Assembly (NCBI GenBank): GCA_036023115.1
Contig: JAYKKT010000088.1
Coordinates: forward strand, 1,998,501-2,062,500
Length of the DNA: 64,000 nt
Origin: Brasenia schreberi
Lineage: Eukaryota; Streptophyta; Magnoliopsida; Nymphaeales; Cabombaceae
Reading direction: 5' to 3'
Below, one piece after another: positions 41,286 to 53,067 of the stretch (position 1 is the stretch's first letter; every line of letters starts with the position of its first letter). Below the pieces are notes generated by a model that saw nothing but the letters and a program-made list of their open reading frames with translations, was not told where the DNA came from and did no database searches. The position numbers and the translations under genes are program-made.

Positions 41286-44200
41286 ATGAATCCGGAATAG
41301 TAAGCTTCGTATTCCATTTTCATTTTTTTGCCTCTCTAAGGATTGTTCTGTGGTTTCCTTGCTCCCAGTACGATCTGTAGTTTGACCCTTATTGCGGGAG
41401 CAAGTGGTTCAGAAATGAGTTGTATTTGATGTCCTGATACGTTATTTTTTTAGTTGATGTTTTGACGAGATTTGTATGTTTCGTGCGTATATGTGTTGAT
41501 TATGGTCCCCTTTTGTATATAGTGATACCACTATGAGTTCTGTTCATCGCGATATTCTTTTTGCTGGATCCAGAATTTTAGGTTCTTGTTTTTTGCAGTG
41601 GTTACATAGGCTTTCGGTTCGCATTTACCTTGATTCAAGGCGACTACGGAGAATTCGATATAGATTTGGCCCTCCTTATGTACGATGAACGAATCTATTA
41701 TTACATGCAAATTCGGATTCATCAGATTGTTCTATGATAGCTGAGGAGGTCGGTGTCGTTCTTCCGAGGGCTTAACTTGGATTTCATGCGTTACTTTGTA
41801 ATTCTCTTCTTACTACAAATATAGTATCGTGGAATTGCTTGTATATCGCGATCCACCACGTATCACCTATTTCAAACATAATATTTGTAGGAGTAAAGGC
41901 GTATTAGTATTCCAGAAAAGGATCCTTGGACCTCTGTTGCGAGTTGCAACATGCGGGTTGGTAAAATATCCTTCTGTAATTAACTAAAATGTGCCTGTGA
42001 AAATAAGTTTAATCTTATTATTGTGTCCTTAATGTGCATTTCTTTTCTTTTCTCGGTGCTTGAAAATCTGCAAAGCCAAACCCATGGATTATCAGGACTG
42101 TTGCTTGTTTCCTATCTTTTCGACAGACTATGTTGACATTTCTGGTGTTCCAGAGAAACTGAAATGATACTTTCTCCTAGTTCTAGAACATTCTTAGGGG
42201 AATTCTCCTTTACACCTTTTGTTGGTAAGAAGATATAGTTTCTGATCTTTATTCGGTGCACATTTTTATAGGCAGCTAAGGGAACCATGGTAAGAGAAAC
42301 CAAGAGGCAACCATTTTCTTCATTTATGAAAAAGATGCAAACGTTTGTTGTTTATGATATACAATTTCAGATTCAACAATCACTTTTATCTTCTCTATGT
42401 CTCATATAAAGCATGCTTTTCTTTGTCATCAGCTTTAGTGAATCTTCTGGGTATCCACAAGGATGGGGATGTTGATGTTTAGTTTTCTTATATCCGTTTC
42501 TGTTTAGATTTACTGCTTCATTATGCAAGTCTTAAGAGCTTATTTTGGTAACGGATGTTCATCTCTGAGGGCATCATGTGTGTCATAACACAATTTTGAT
42601 TTTTATAAATAGATAACCATTCATTGATCTTTCTCCAGAGAACCCTTTTGCGATACATAATCTCCCCCTTCATATAAAATTGAACGGTCTTTCCATTATG
42701 TCAATTTGTCTGTCTAGAATCTCCAGTATCTGCAGAGTAGGAAGAAACGTCCCTTCAATGCATTTTATGCCTTTCCCAGACATGCAAATTAAATGTTTGA
42801 CATACATTTTGGTATGTTTTTCCCGGTGACATTGTAATTCGCCAGCTTTGGTTAGCAAGATTTATTATTAGTTATGTTATAGTCATCTGGTTCCCGATCA
42901 CGTGCCAAAGGTGTCACAGCACAAACTATGACATAACGTGACAATATTAGATTGCATTCAGACTTTTTGTCCTCTGCTCCTCCCTGTATATTCTGGGGTT
43001 GTGTACTTGTGAGTCTGTGATAATTTGAAAGTGTATAGTAATAGGACATGGGATCAACATGTTTCTAACTGATTTCTTTTTTATTATAGCGATTATCTGT
43101 TCAAGCTTTTGCTTATTGGAGACTCTGGTGTTGGTAAATCATGCCTTCTTCTGAGGTTTGCGGTAAGGGTTCTATTCTCTTTATGCTACATTAGTGGGAA
43201 TGTATATGATTAAAATACTTATGGATGAAGTGTTTCAAGCTTTGCTTATGGTAACTTCAAAAAAAGTTTGCAGTTAAGATATAGCTAAGAAATTGAAGAC
43301 AACCTTTTCCCCTTGGTAATAAGTAAAAAAAAGATTCTCAAGTTGCAAATTGTGATAATCTGAAATTTTCACTGGAATATAATTCATGCCAATTTAGTGT
43401 AAACTAATAGACAATAGTGGTCCAATCATGGTTTCACAGTTGAACTCCCTCACGAGAAAAATATAGACTAACAATGTCTATTGATAATATCTTGAGAATG
43501 ACTTAGTAACGTTGGTGATCAATTCGAGTTATTTTGTTGAGAAGCTGGACAATTTTTGGGCTTCTTTCCTTCTTGGAAGTTTTAGTACGTACTGTGACAT
43601 CTGAAGTATGCGCATGCTCATATCTAAGCAAAGCATGTCAAAGTGCTAACAGATGTTTACTTTTTTACATGGTATAGGATGATTCGTATCTGGAAAGTTA
43701 CATCAGCACTATAGGGGTTGACTTTGTAAGTACATATTTCGGCTGTCATGTCTTGGCACACCATAGGGGTTGGTTTGCATATATCTCATGGCATTTTTGT
43801 ATTTATCCTGCAGAAAATACGTACAGTGGAACAGGATGGAAAGACTATCAAACTTCAAATTGTAAGTGCTGATCTGCCCATCGGTAGTTTCTCTTTCCTG
43901 TGAAGGTGTCCTTGTCCAAAGGAAGGGCTACCAATTTCGGAGGGGTTTATGTTACATAAGGCACATGCCGGGTAGTTCTCTTGTTGCACCCGATATACAA
44001 CCCCACCTAGTGCGGAAAATGCTTAGCTATGTTTAAGGAGGACACAGTTGTAAGACACGACTTGTACATACTTGTCGTAATACGTCTTTTGAAAACTTGG
44101 ATATGGACATGAGAACACAGTGCATAAGCTTAGAAGCATTCTTATCTTTGACTTGCATAAGAGAGTCCCCTGCTTTAGACTTTTGGGTTCGTGTTGTGTC

Positions 44201-46601
44201 AACATGGAACTGTGCTCAATTCAGTTCTGGTTCAGATACACAAATTGGTTGATGGGATCTGGTATGATAATTATGAGCTAGATGATATTGATGAGACTGA
44301 TTCAAACCTTTCCTCTTAGAATGTATTGATTTGACCTCACAAGTGGGACCACCACCTAATTGCATGCTGGTGCGTACATGCTTGGAATGTTTCCTGGTGA
44401 GGCATTTGTTGGATTGTACTTTTCAAAACTTGATTGGTTTGACAATAACACTGGAAAGGATTCCGGTTATTGCTCAATGTCGAGTACAACCTTAAGATCA
44501 TTCAATCATTCTAAGTAGGATATGGTGGTGGATGAAAGGGGGATCTGTTGAAAAATATGTAAATGATACATAGAAGCAGGCCTACTTTTAAAACTGTTCT
44601 CTTTTGGTCTGTGTGGGTAAAAAATTTCCAGATTCTTTTATATGTAGTATTAACCACGGGGAAGTTAAAGGCCTTAGACCGCTATATAGGTCTTCAAATA
44701 ACTCGATTGAATCAGCTAGTTACCCTTGTGGTATTTTTTGTTAGAGCTTCATGTGGGCTCATATTTAGTCTTAAGTTGGATTTGTCTGCTAATTTTCTCC
44801 ATAATTAATTTTCAATTTCTTTCTTTCTATTATGCAGTGGGATACGGCTGGGCAGGAACGATTCAGGACCATTACTAGTAGCTACTACCGTGGTGCACAT
44901 GGGATTATTGTGAGTACTGCTGCGTTGAACTTCTTTGCTCATCTGCTGTTTAACAGCACTCTTGGTAGACACAATCGCTTAAAGCCTTTGTTGGTGCTAT
45001 TTCTGTAATGTTTGTGAGTATTGCTGCTTAACTGTTTTGAACTTCTTTTCTTATCTGCTTTTCAACGCACTCCATCGTCTTCATTTTTATGCTACCATAT
45101 TCGGTAACGAGATTTTTCTTCCGGTGGACATTTAGAAAATCTTGATTCCATGTTTGCAAGGTTGTGTATGATGTCACGGATCAGGAGAGCTTTAATAACG
45201 TGAAGCAGTGGTTGAATGAGATTGACCGTTATGCTAGTGACAACGTCAACAAGCTTCTAGTTGGGAACAAGTGCGATCTCACAGCCAAGAAAGTAGTCCC
45301 ATACGAGACTGCGAAGGTATGTTCACTGCGCGCTTCTCTGCTATTCAGTTCATGAAGATAGGCAGTCTTAGTTTTATTCTTTGGTGGCATGGCGATTGGC
45401 GCCAGCACATATTGCTTCCCTACACTCATGTTTCATATTTCCCTGGGTCAGATCTTCCAGTTCCCCTGGTAAAACCACAACTACGGCATGACAACTAGGG
45501 TGTTCACAGTTCGGTTTGGATTGGTTCTAACCTCAACCTCGTGGTTGTTGGTATTTTGAGAACCGAACCAACCGTGACATGCTTCTGAACAACGGTTTTT
45601 CTTGTGGTGCAACCTAGGACAAAGTTGAAGGGCCAGATAGCAAGCTACCGTGGGCGTCACCCTCTCCAAAAAAGTTAATTTAATGTCATGTAGTCAATGA
45701 CAAACTAGCATCATATTAAACTGATAAAAACAAATACTACACTTATTTTAGCCAAAAGGTCGAGAAAAGTAGGTCTTATTGTGTCCTTAAATGGTTTTTA
45801 TAGCTCTCAACCCATCCTTTGTTCCATTTTCTCCTCGATACGGGGCTAAAGTCATCCGTCATATACTTGGTTCTCGCTTCAGTTCTCATGATTCTGTTAG
45901 TTCCAGCACTAGAACCCTGAACGAAACTGCTAATTAGTTTTCTTGTTAGAACCGAACCAGACCAAATTGTTGGGTTGGTTCACCAGCGGATCCTTGAACA
46001 TCCCCATAGACAACAACCAAGTTTATAGAACAAAGATGCACGTGCGTATCCTATTAAACGTGTCAAGAATGACATAGCGAAAAGGTATGGGAGCAAATAC
46101 CTCAGTGAACCTGAAACCCAGGGTACTAGCTCCTCACTTCACCTGCGCTTTGGTAGAAAGATAGGATATGCATCCATTTGCAGCCTCTTTTCTATTTTTT
46201 GCTTCAACAAAGAGATATCAAGCTTAATAAGGTCAAGCCCTCTCCGTAAAGGTTTTGATACTGACAAGAGCGTGTTAACATGACATTGGCTCCTCTCTTT
46301 TCCTAAGGCATTTGCGGATGAGCTTGGAATTCCGTTCATGGAAACGAGTGCAAAGAACGCAACTAATGTGGAACAGGCTTTCATGGCCATGGCAGCTGCT
46401 ATAAAGAACAGGTTTCAAACTTCAAACCTTTTAAATACATTATTTCCTGGTTCTAATTGCAGCTCATAATTTCAATTTATCTAACTTATCCGATGTGAAA
46501 ATTGCAGAATGGCTAGTCAGCCAGCCATGAATAGCGCGAGGCCACCGACCGTCCAAATCAGAGGGCAGCCTGTTGCACAACAGAGTAGTTGCTGCTCATA
46601 A
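41286..46601 (+). CDS. RABD2: RABD2/Rab1-type small GTPase, 8 exons
   Basis: Seen: exons 41286-41299, 43090-43162, 43678-43725, 43814-43861, 44838-44909, 45161-45316, 46308-46411 and 46508-46601 join in frame to 202 aa. Motifs: P-loop GDSGVGKS at 15-22, switch I STIGVDF at 39-45, DTAGQE at 63-68, NKCD at 121-124, ETSAK at 149-153, and C-terminal SSCCS with two cysteines for geranylgeranylation. Known: RABD2 proteins are the plant Rab1 GTPases controlling ER-to-Golgi vesicle traffic and are about 202 aa. The first coding exon holds only 14 nt and splits the Tyr5 codon, leaving a 1.8-kb first intron; this pattern is typical of the family. All catalytic residues, including Gln67, are present, so the gene looks functional. 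Intron 6 contains a hAT-like element. The subtype within RABD2a/b/c is not resolved. Confidence 0.96.
43960..44020 (+). mobile_element. Possible RTE 3' remnant in RABD2 intron 4
   Basis: Contains ACAACCCCACCTAGTGCGG and AAAATGCTTAGC, matching the RTE 3' end with mutations. No target repeat found. Confidence 0.4.
45496..46006 (+). mobile_element. Non-autonomous hAT-like element in RABD2 intron 6
   Basis: Left end TAGGGTGTTCACAG and right end TTGAACATCCCCA are imperfect inverted ends. Flanks ATGACAAC (45488-45495) and TAGACAAC (46007-46014) match 6 of 8. The interior has GAACCGAACCA-type motifs and no transposase. Confidence 0.55.
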
Positions 46602-46664
46602 ATTTATCTTGTTCTTATGCCACTGTGTTATGTAAAAGCAGCTTTAGTTGTTCGATGTTGAAGA

Positions 46665-46896
46665 CGCTACCTGTCTAATTTCTCGTTCTACTGATTGCCA
46701 GAAAAATTAATTCTTTCCAACTTCAATTTTTGTTTGCATCTGTATAACTAAACAATCAGTGAATAGTAGTGTTATGTATACGCTACCTGTCGAATTTCTC
46801 GTTCTACTGATTGCCAGAAAAATTAATTCTTTCCAACTTCAATTATTGTTTGCATCTGTATAACTAAACAATCAGCGAATAGTAGTGTTATTTACC
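46665..46896 (+). repeat. 116-bp tandem duplication just downstream of the RABD2 stop
   Basis: A unit beginning CGCTACCTGTC at 46665 is repeated at 46781 with an offset of 116 bp. The copies differ at only a few positions (for example TCTAATTT versus TCGAATTT). Copy 1 is 46665-46780 and copy 2 is 46781-46896. It probably lies in or next to the 3' UTR and is recent. Confidence 0.85.
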
Positions 46897-46899
46897 CGA

Positions 46900-48380
46900 T
46901 TCTGTATCGATTTGCCCTTGTTTTTTCCCCTCGCATCAGGAATCTTTTGAGTTAAACGTTTGGCATGCAACTTTCGTTACTCCGATGAGTGGTAGACATT
47001 GGGCCTTATCTGACGTTGATACGGTAGTTGGTAACAGACAATGATACTGATTGGCTAGAAAACGATCTTAAGAATTTGATATCATACACCATACTGCACT
47101 TCTTACGCTTCCAGTCAGTGGCAAGCCTAGAAAATTTTCTGCGGCGAGGTGAATTTCAAGTGGGTATAATCAGGCCGTCCATATATTTTTTTTCCACAAG
47201 GTTTGGACCATCTACGTGTGTTCTTTATCCGGTCTTTTCATATTGTTGGGCGAGAGTGCAGCTCTGCCTCAACCATGAATGGGTTTGCTACTGCTTCCGA
47301 TGCATGTACTGCTTCCGATGCATGCTTTCAGGTTGAAAGAGTGCAGAAGACGCAGAAAACACATTGTGCATCAAAGAAATTAGAAGTTCAATTAGAAATA
47401 ATATTTACCCCGTTACAGACAGTAGGAGAGTACTTTGGAACCCTGTATCTGAAGATATATTACATAAAAGTTTTCTTATTTATCATGTCGCAAGATCGCA
47501 CAAGCAGTAGGGAAGGGTTTAGTCATCATAGGAAACATGGAAGTCTGCCTTGCATCCGGCTGCATCAGGATCCTCTGCTCCACAGCAATCGTAGAACTTG
47601 GCTGCATAAGGAGGATCATCGGGTTTCAATTCGTAATACCTTCAACAGAAAAGGAAGCAACGTCAGCCACCTTAAAAATATTAATAATTGATGACAATGA
47701 AGCAGGGAAATTGCCTTTTCCAACCAACGATGATTCTGTTTAGGAGAAAATTCTGTTAGTAAAGAGGTACAGTGACTGAGAATGGTGGTAGACATATATG
47801 GCTCTAGATCTGGAAAATGACGCCTAATTCAGAATAGCTAACATTGTCTTACACATTTGGATTCAAAGATTGGTGGTTAAAGTTCTGGGCCGACAATTAT
47901 CGAACAAGTTTCTCTTAAAAACATCTGAAATGTCGTCTCTCATTGCAGGGTTCCCAAACACAGGATAAGTTTCTTTTCAAATCTCATTTAATATCAAACC
48001 AAGTGTAACAGAGATGTACAATATAAATACTAACCAACAGTAACTAGTCAGTTTGATCTATTCTACCCGGACCTGAATCAATTGGCCTTAACTTGGCCAT
48101 TGATTGGGTCTTTCAACACTACAGAACTTTAGGTGTAACATAGAAGTTGACACCTATTTTATGTCAAGAAGCATGGAGTGGTCTCAAATCAACGAGATTA
48201 CTTGGCTAAATTGTGACAACCTGGAGAGAAGTACAGGAGCCTAAAGGCCAATTTTCCGAGAACTTCACCCAGAATGAATGTCTTACAAGAGCTTGGCAGT
48301 TTTTCAAGTGCAGTCGCACGAAACCCAGCAGATGCATTTTCGAAAGTTATATGCATTGGCTCATAAAATGCAAGATACAT
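46900..48380. other. Intergenic; unrecognised open frames
   Basis: Overlapping open frames at 47028-47743 have no family motif. A small 18-bp tandem repeat (TACTGCTTCCGATGCATG) is at about 47290-47325. No gene is supported. Confidence 0.35.
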
Positions 48381-48384
48381 GCTT

Positions 48385-48607
48385 TAGAATGTTGAAAATT
48401 TGGAAAGATAGGCCACATGAAGCTCCACTAAGGAGGTTAGAGGATTTAGACTTTGAAGGCTCCCGAAGTGTTGGGAAGGAAAAAATACAACAATATCTTG
48501 CTCTTTTGGAGTTAAATACTGCTATGCCACAAGGTCAAATTCAATGGTGACTTAGAATCCATGCAACTGACCCCACTTAGTGCGGGAAAAGGCTTGGTTT
48601 GTTGCAT
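48385..48607 (+). mobile_element. RTE-type 3' fragment, subfamily 2
   Basis: Contains GAAGCTCCACTAAGGAGG, CTTTTGGAGTTAAATACTGC and 3' end CCCCACTTAGTGCGGG, AAAAGGCTTGG. It shares diagnostic differences with the copy at 5003-5303, so it is a separate RTE subfamily. Confidence 0.7.
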
Positions 48608-48693
48608 TCATCAAACACTGACATGTGAATACATACCAACAACAATATTTGCATCTAAGAACCTTCTTTCTCAATTGAGAGAAAGAAGCAACA

Positions 48694-49753
48694 TCTAGAA
48701 GAAGCTTACGATATGGTATCAATGGATGTTCTTTGGAGAACCTTGAGAAAAAGATATCCCATTAACATACATAAACCTTATAAGAGACATTTACGATGGT
48801 GCAAAAACATGTGAGGACTCATGAAGGAATGACAAACTTCTTTGAAGTTGATATTGGGTTACATTAAAGATAAACTTTAAGTTCAAACTTATTTATAATG
48901 GTGATTGATGAGTTAACAAAACATATTCAAGATGAAGTACATTGGTGTATGTTATTTACAGACATAATGTTAGTGGTGGAGTGTAAGAAAAAAGTTAATA
49001 GAAAATTGGAACTATGGAAAGAACCATTAGAAAGTAAAGGCTTCTGACTCAGTAGAAAAAAGACAAAATATATGGAATGTAAGTTTGATCATTTGGTTAC
49101 TTAAGAGGACATAGAAATTAAAATTGACACATATTGCATTCCCCAAAAGGAAAGTTTTAAATACCTAAGGTCAATTTTTGAGAGTGATGGAAGAATTGAT
49201 GGAGATGTTACACATAGAATTAATGCATGTTGGTTAAAATGGAGAGGAGCATCCGATATTCTTTGTGACAAGAAGATACCATTAAAATTAAAAGGTAAAT
49301 ATTATAGAGCAACAATTAGACATACCATGTTTTATGGTTCCGAGTGTTGGACAGTTAATCATCAAGATGTACAAAAGATGTCCATGACAGAATTGAAGAT
49401 GTTGAGATAGATGAGTGGTCATACAATGAAAAATCGTATACATAATGAGGTTATTAGAAACAAATTAGGAGTGACACCAATAGAGGATAAAACGAGAGAA
49501 TATCGTTTAAGATGGTTTGAACATATAGAAAGAAGATCAAAAGAAGCACCTGTAAGAAGGTATGAAAAACTATATTTTGTAAGTATTAAAAGATGTAGAG
49601 GACTACCATAAAAGTGTTGGAAAGAAACAATAAAGAATGATCTAGCTTATGTTGAGTTAACTGCTAACATGACACATGACAGGGCTCTGTGGAAATAAAG
49701 AATCTATGTAGCCGACTCCGTCTAGTATGGAAAAATGCTTAGTTGTTGTCAGC
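48694..49753 (+). mobile_element. 1.06-kb 5'-truncated RTE copy with 13-bp target repeat
   Basis: Degenerate reverse-transcriptase matches are visible (EEAYDMVSMDVLWRTLRK near 48700, a decayed F/YADD-like region near 48950), then KIDTYCIPQKESFKYLRS, YGSECWTVNHQDV and the C-terminal LGVTPIEDKTREYRLRWF. Several stops and frameshifts kill the ORF. Perfect 13-bp repeats GAAAGAAGCAACA flank it at 48681-48693 and 49754-49766. Confidence 0.85.
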
Positions 49754-49909
49754 GAAAGAAGCAACACAGTAAATTCATGATAGTAAACGGACGTGGTACC
49801 ATAGGTATCTCAAGCCAATAGAGTGTGGCTCAAAGTTTCAGCTATAAAGGAACTAGAAGCAGAGCAACGACAAAGCTGAACAGTTTCCTTCTGAACACCA
49901 ATCCTGAAG

Positions 49910-50170
49910 TCAAATAGACTTTACTTGAGATTTATATGCCTCTCATGTCCGAGTCTCCTCTCCTAAATCTAAAGTACGTGAGAGGCATATATAGAGCTCG
50001 AGGAACACCTTGACTAGGTTATGTAGAGCTCTATATGCCTCTCAGGATATAGTAATGGAAGATAAAGGTTATAGACCTCGAGGAATACCTATTGGACTAG
50101 GTTGCATTAATTAACTTCTTTACCATTCTTCTATTTTGTTCTACTAGGTTATAGTCCAAAGGACAAAGGT
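49910..50170. repeat. Internally repetitive 250-bp segment
   Basis: ATATGCCTCTCA and its reverse complement recur (about 49937, 49980, 50033), and GACCTCGAGGAATACC / GAGCTCGAGGAACACC precede two copies of a GACTAGGTT word. Origin unknown. Confidence 0.5.
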
Positions 50171-50771
50171 TACACTTTCCCCCTCTTCCTAACAGAAGAA
50201 AATGATAGTTGGGAGCTCAGATCCACCGTAGGCAGGTATCAAGTAGCAACCATGGCCTAAAATTCTATGTAGAACCATTGTTGGAAGGGACTCCTTGGCA
50301 TGCCAACAGTCATGATTTTTACAGCACTTTTAGTACAACATAAGCAAGTAGATAAAGTTGTCATCACCTTATCCAGGATAAGAAGGGAACCATCAACTGT
50401 GTCAGCCACCGATGGAATACTTATATATTTTATCTGTTTCATGTGTTGAAGTTAGTTAAAGTTGTCATTATCACTATGCTTACATTGGTTCAGCTATGTT
50501 AATTGAAAATCTCTTCTCACAAAATAACTGTTCGACATTAGTCCTACCAGCTAATGGTGAAGTACCACATTAGCTTAGACAGTTGTAATGAGCTTTTCAA
50601 GGAAAACAATTTTATGATGAATACCTTAGGTTGCTGCACTCTTTTTTTCTTTCTTATCATGCTTGAGAAATCTTGCATCCGTTGGACCAATTAAAGATGA
50701 CACATGATCCTACCACCGCCTAACTATAAAGGTTGCTGCCGAGAGATTGTTGTTGTTGATGAGTACAGAGT

Positions 50772-51200
50772 ACAACAACAACCAAGCCTTTTCCCACACT
50801 AGGCAGGGTCACCTACGTGGATTCTTTGACGTCATACAACGTGATCTTATACCATATCAAGAGTTATCTCCAATAAAACTATATCATATTTAATAGTTTC
50901 CTTCCAATACTTCTAAGGTCTTCTTTGAAATGTTCATTGTTTGGTTTCTTATCTCTATACATGTCCAAACAATCTTAAACGTGTTTCTCTCATCTTATCT
51001 TCTATCGATTCTACACCAATTTTTTCTCCATCAACCTCATTAAAGGTGGCAACACTTCTACCTCAACTTTTTTATTTTTGTCACGAACATCCTTTCTATG
51101 TTTTGATGATTGACTGCTAACACAAAGCATCATATAACATTGCCAGTCTCACTGAATTTTAGTAGTATCTTTTTATCACACAAAACATTTAGAATTAGTA
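50772..51200 (-). mobile_element. Old RTE-type 3' fragment
   Basis: Starts (AACAAC)n then CCAAGCCTTTTCCCACACTAG, followed by degenerate minus-strand RTE C-terminal sequence to about TATCTTTTTATCACAC. It is dead. Confidence 0.65.
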
Positions 51201-51933
51201 TCCTTATGAATGTTGTTGATGGATAAGAATTAATTGAAGCAAGAAGAGAAGCTCTATATGTCAATGTTATCTGCATGATTTAACACAAAACCATCTGAAT
51301 GTACTAGCTCACCACATCTAACTAGTCGAGGAATTCTATGGTTCTCAATCAAAAGTACAGCACAACTATCATTAGCTTCGATCCAGCGCAGAAGATATGC
51401 TATGGCTAAAACGTTAATATCAAATGAACTGCAGATTCAGGAAATCGGCCATCCTCTCGACTTGGAACTACAGTTCGATAACAGATACAATAACATTTTG
51501 GACTCTGCATTCCATATAAAGCAAACGTATCTAGGCAAGAAGATTTGATAGCCGACAAGCATAGGCCTTCAGTCTTGACATTTGCTCATTAAGAAACCAA
51601 CAAATTGGTAAATCAAAAGATATCATTTTCTCCTGTACAAGAGGAAATCACCACCAAAGATGGCTTCTGAACTTTCTCTCAAACTACCGCCAGCAACATC
51701 CAGAAAATCTAGCAGACAACATAAATAGAATTACCAATTCAACAGTATGAGTTGCTTCAACTTTCACTAGTACAACAAAGAGAAAAGGAAGATAGTCTAA
51801 ATACACATCATACAAAGAACCAAATTACGCACCAAAAACATCTGTCCGAATCATTAAAGAGTGAAAAGGACTCTCCGTCATATATATTCATATAAACCAA
51901 AGATGATTGTAAAGGGCACAGAGAGAGAGAGAC

Positions 51934-52070
51934 CTCTGCTGATCATCGTGCCTCCGGGAAACAAAAAAGGAAGGATGGAATCTGCAAGAAGAAGGGGTGT
52001 TTGCGGATTGATTGTACGTTTGCTTGCACCTCTTGCACACTCTCTCCACGATGCCGTCACTCTCATCCAT
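51934..52070 (-). CDS. First exon of a conserved plant Cys/His-rich protein (partial gene)
   Basis: Seen: on the minus strand an ATG at 52070 opens a 45-codon reading frame with VCKRCKQTY, NTPSSCRFHPSFF and RRHDDQQR, ending in AG before a GT donor at 51933. The C-x2-C and later C-x2-H spacing could bind zinc. I recall a plant family of unknown function with this N-terminal block, normally continued by a Tyr-rich, Cys-rich second exon. I looked on the minus strand below 51934 and did not find that continuation in the repeat-filled DNA to 46900. So this is either a truncated copy, a gene with a diverged or very distant exon 2, or a decayed gene. The ATG was chosen since the upstream frame opens on TTG only. 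Confidence 0.5.
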
Positions 52071-52629
52071 GATAATCGATTCGGCTTCTTCCTCTATCAC
52101 TCCCAACTTCTATTGTCCTCCTTTCCCTTCACTTCTACCGTAACAGAGTTTCGTCCCATTCTCCATTCTGGGGGCTCCCCTGTTTCGCAAAACCAGGTCT
52201 ACGGTTGGGACTGAACTGACCCCAACCGGACACGAAAAATCCGGGTTGGGTGAAATATATATACCCTTCTCCTTTCACTTCTAGCATTCCATTCTAGGGG
52301 CTCTCCTGTTTGGCAAAACCAGGTCAACGGTTTGCACTGAACCGACTCGAACTGGACACAAAAAATCTGGGTTGGATGGAATATATATATATATATATAT
52401 AAAGTTGGGTCTTCTAACAGTTTTTTTTATTGTCAATGAAAAGAGGTGAACCATCATATTACAATTACAATAGAATTTCTGTCTTGTAAATCACAATAAC
52501 TCGTAAACGAGGAAAACACATAACACTACTAACAAGTTATTTTTTCCCTAGTTTTAGGTCCAACAATTTATCCATATTATAGGTGGTCAAGATTTGATAA
52601 GTCTTTAAGAGGATCCTAATATATGTACG

Positions 52630-52870
52630 TATATAAAAACACACAGAAAATTTGGAGCATGCAAACCACCTATACAGAATCCAATCTAACCGATCTTAAC
52701 CATTCAATTAAGATCCATGGATGATTGAGATTGAAAGTGAAAAATAAAAAGGCACACTTACTTTATACAAGAATAATTAATTATCCTCATACATATTTTC
52801 TACCTTTTGTTCTTCAATCTCAACCATCCATGATAATAATTGGTTTGTGTGGTTTTGGTCTGAAACCAAC
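52630..52870 (+). mobile_element. Foldback MITE family 1, diverged copy
   Basis: Left part ATCCAATCTAACCGATC, GGATGATTGAGATTG and right part TTCAATCTCAACCATCC, GATAATAATTGG are arms of an imperfect foldback around AATAAAAAGGCACACTTAC. Confidence 0.45.
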
Positions 52871-53067
52871 CCGACGTGAAGCCAATTTGTAGACTTGATT
52901 TGCCATCTCTATTGTTTCTTGGATTTACGGTTACACAAAATCAACTCATATAATCACAATTTATTGAATAAGTAAAATAAAAAATAAAATATTTATGAGT
53001 TTTACAACAATTAGGAAGTAACATAGGGGGAAGTGGTAGCCAAGTCAATCAATATAACCAAAAAGAT

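Noticed and set aside
47028..47743. Cluster of overlapping plus-strand frames downstream of RABD2
   Set aside because: Frames overlap one another, share no family features and lack splice logic.
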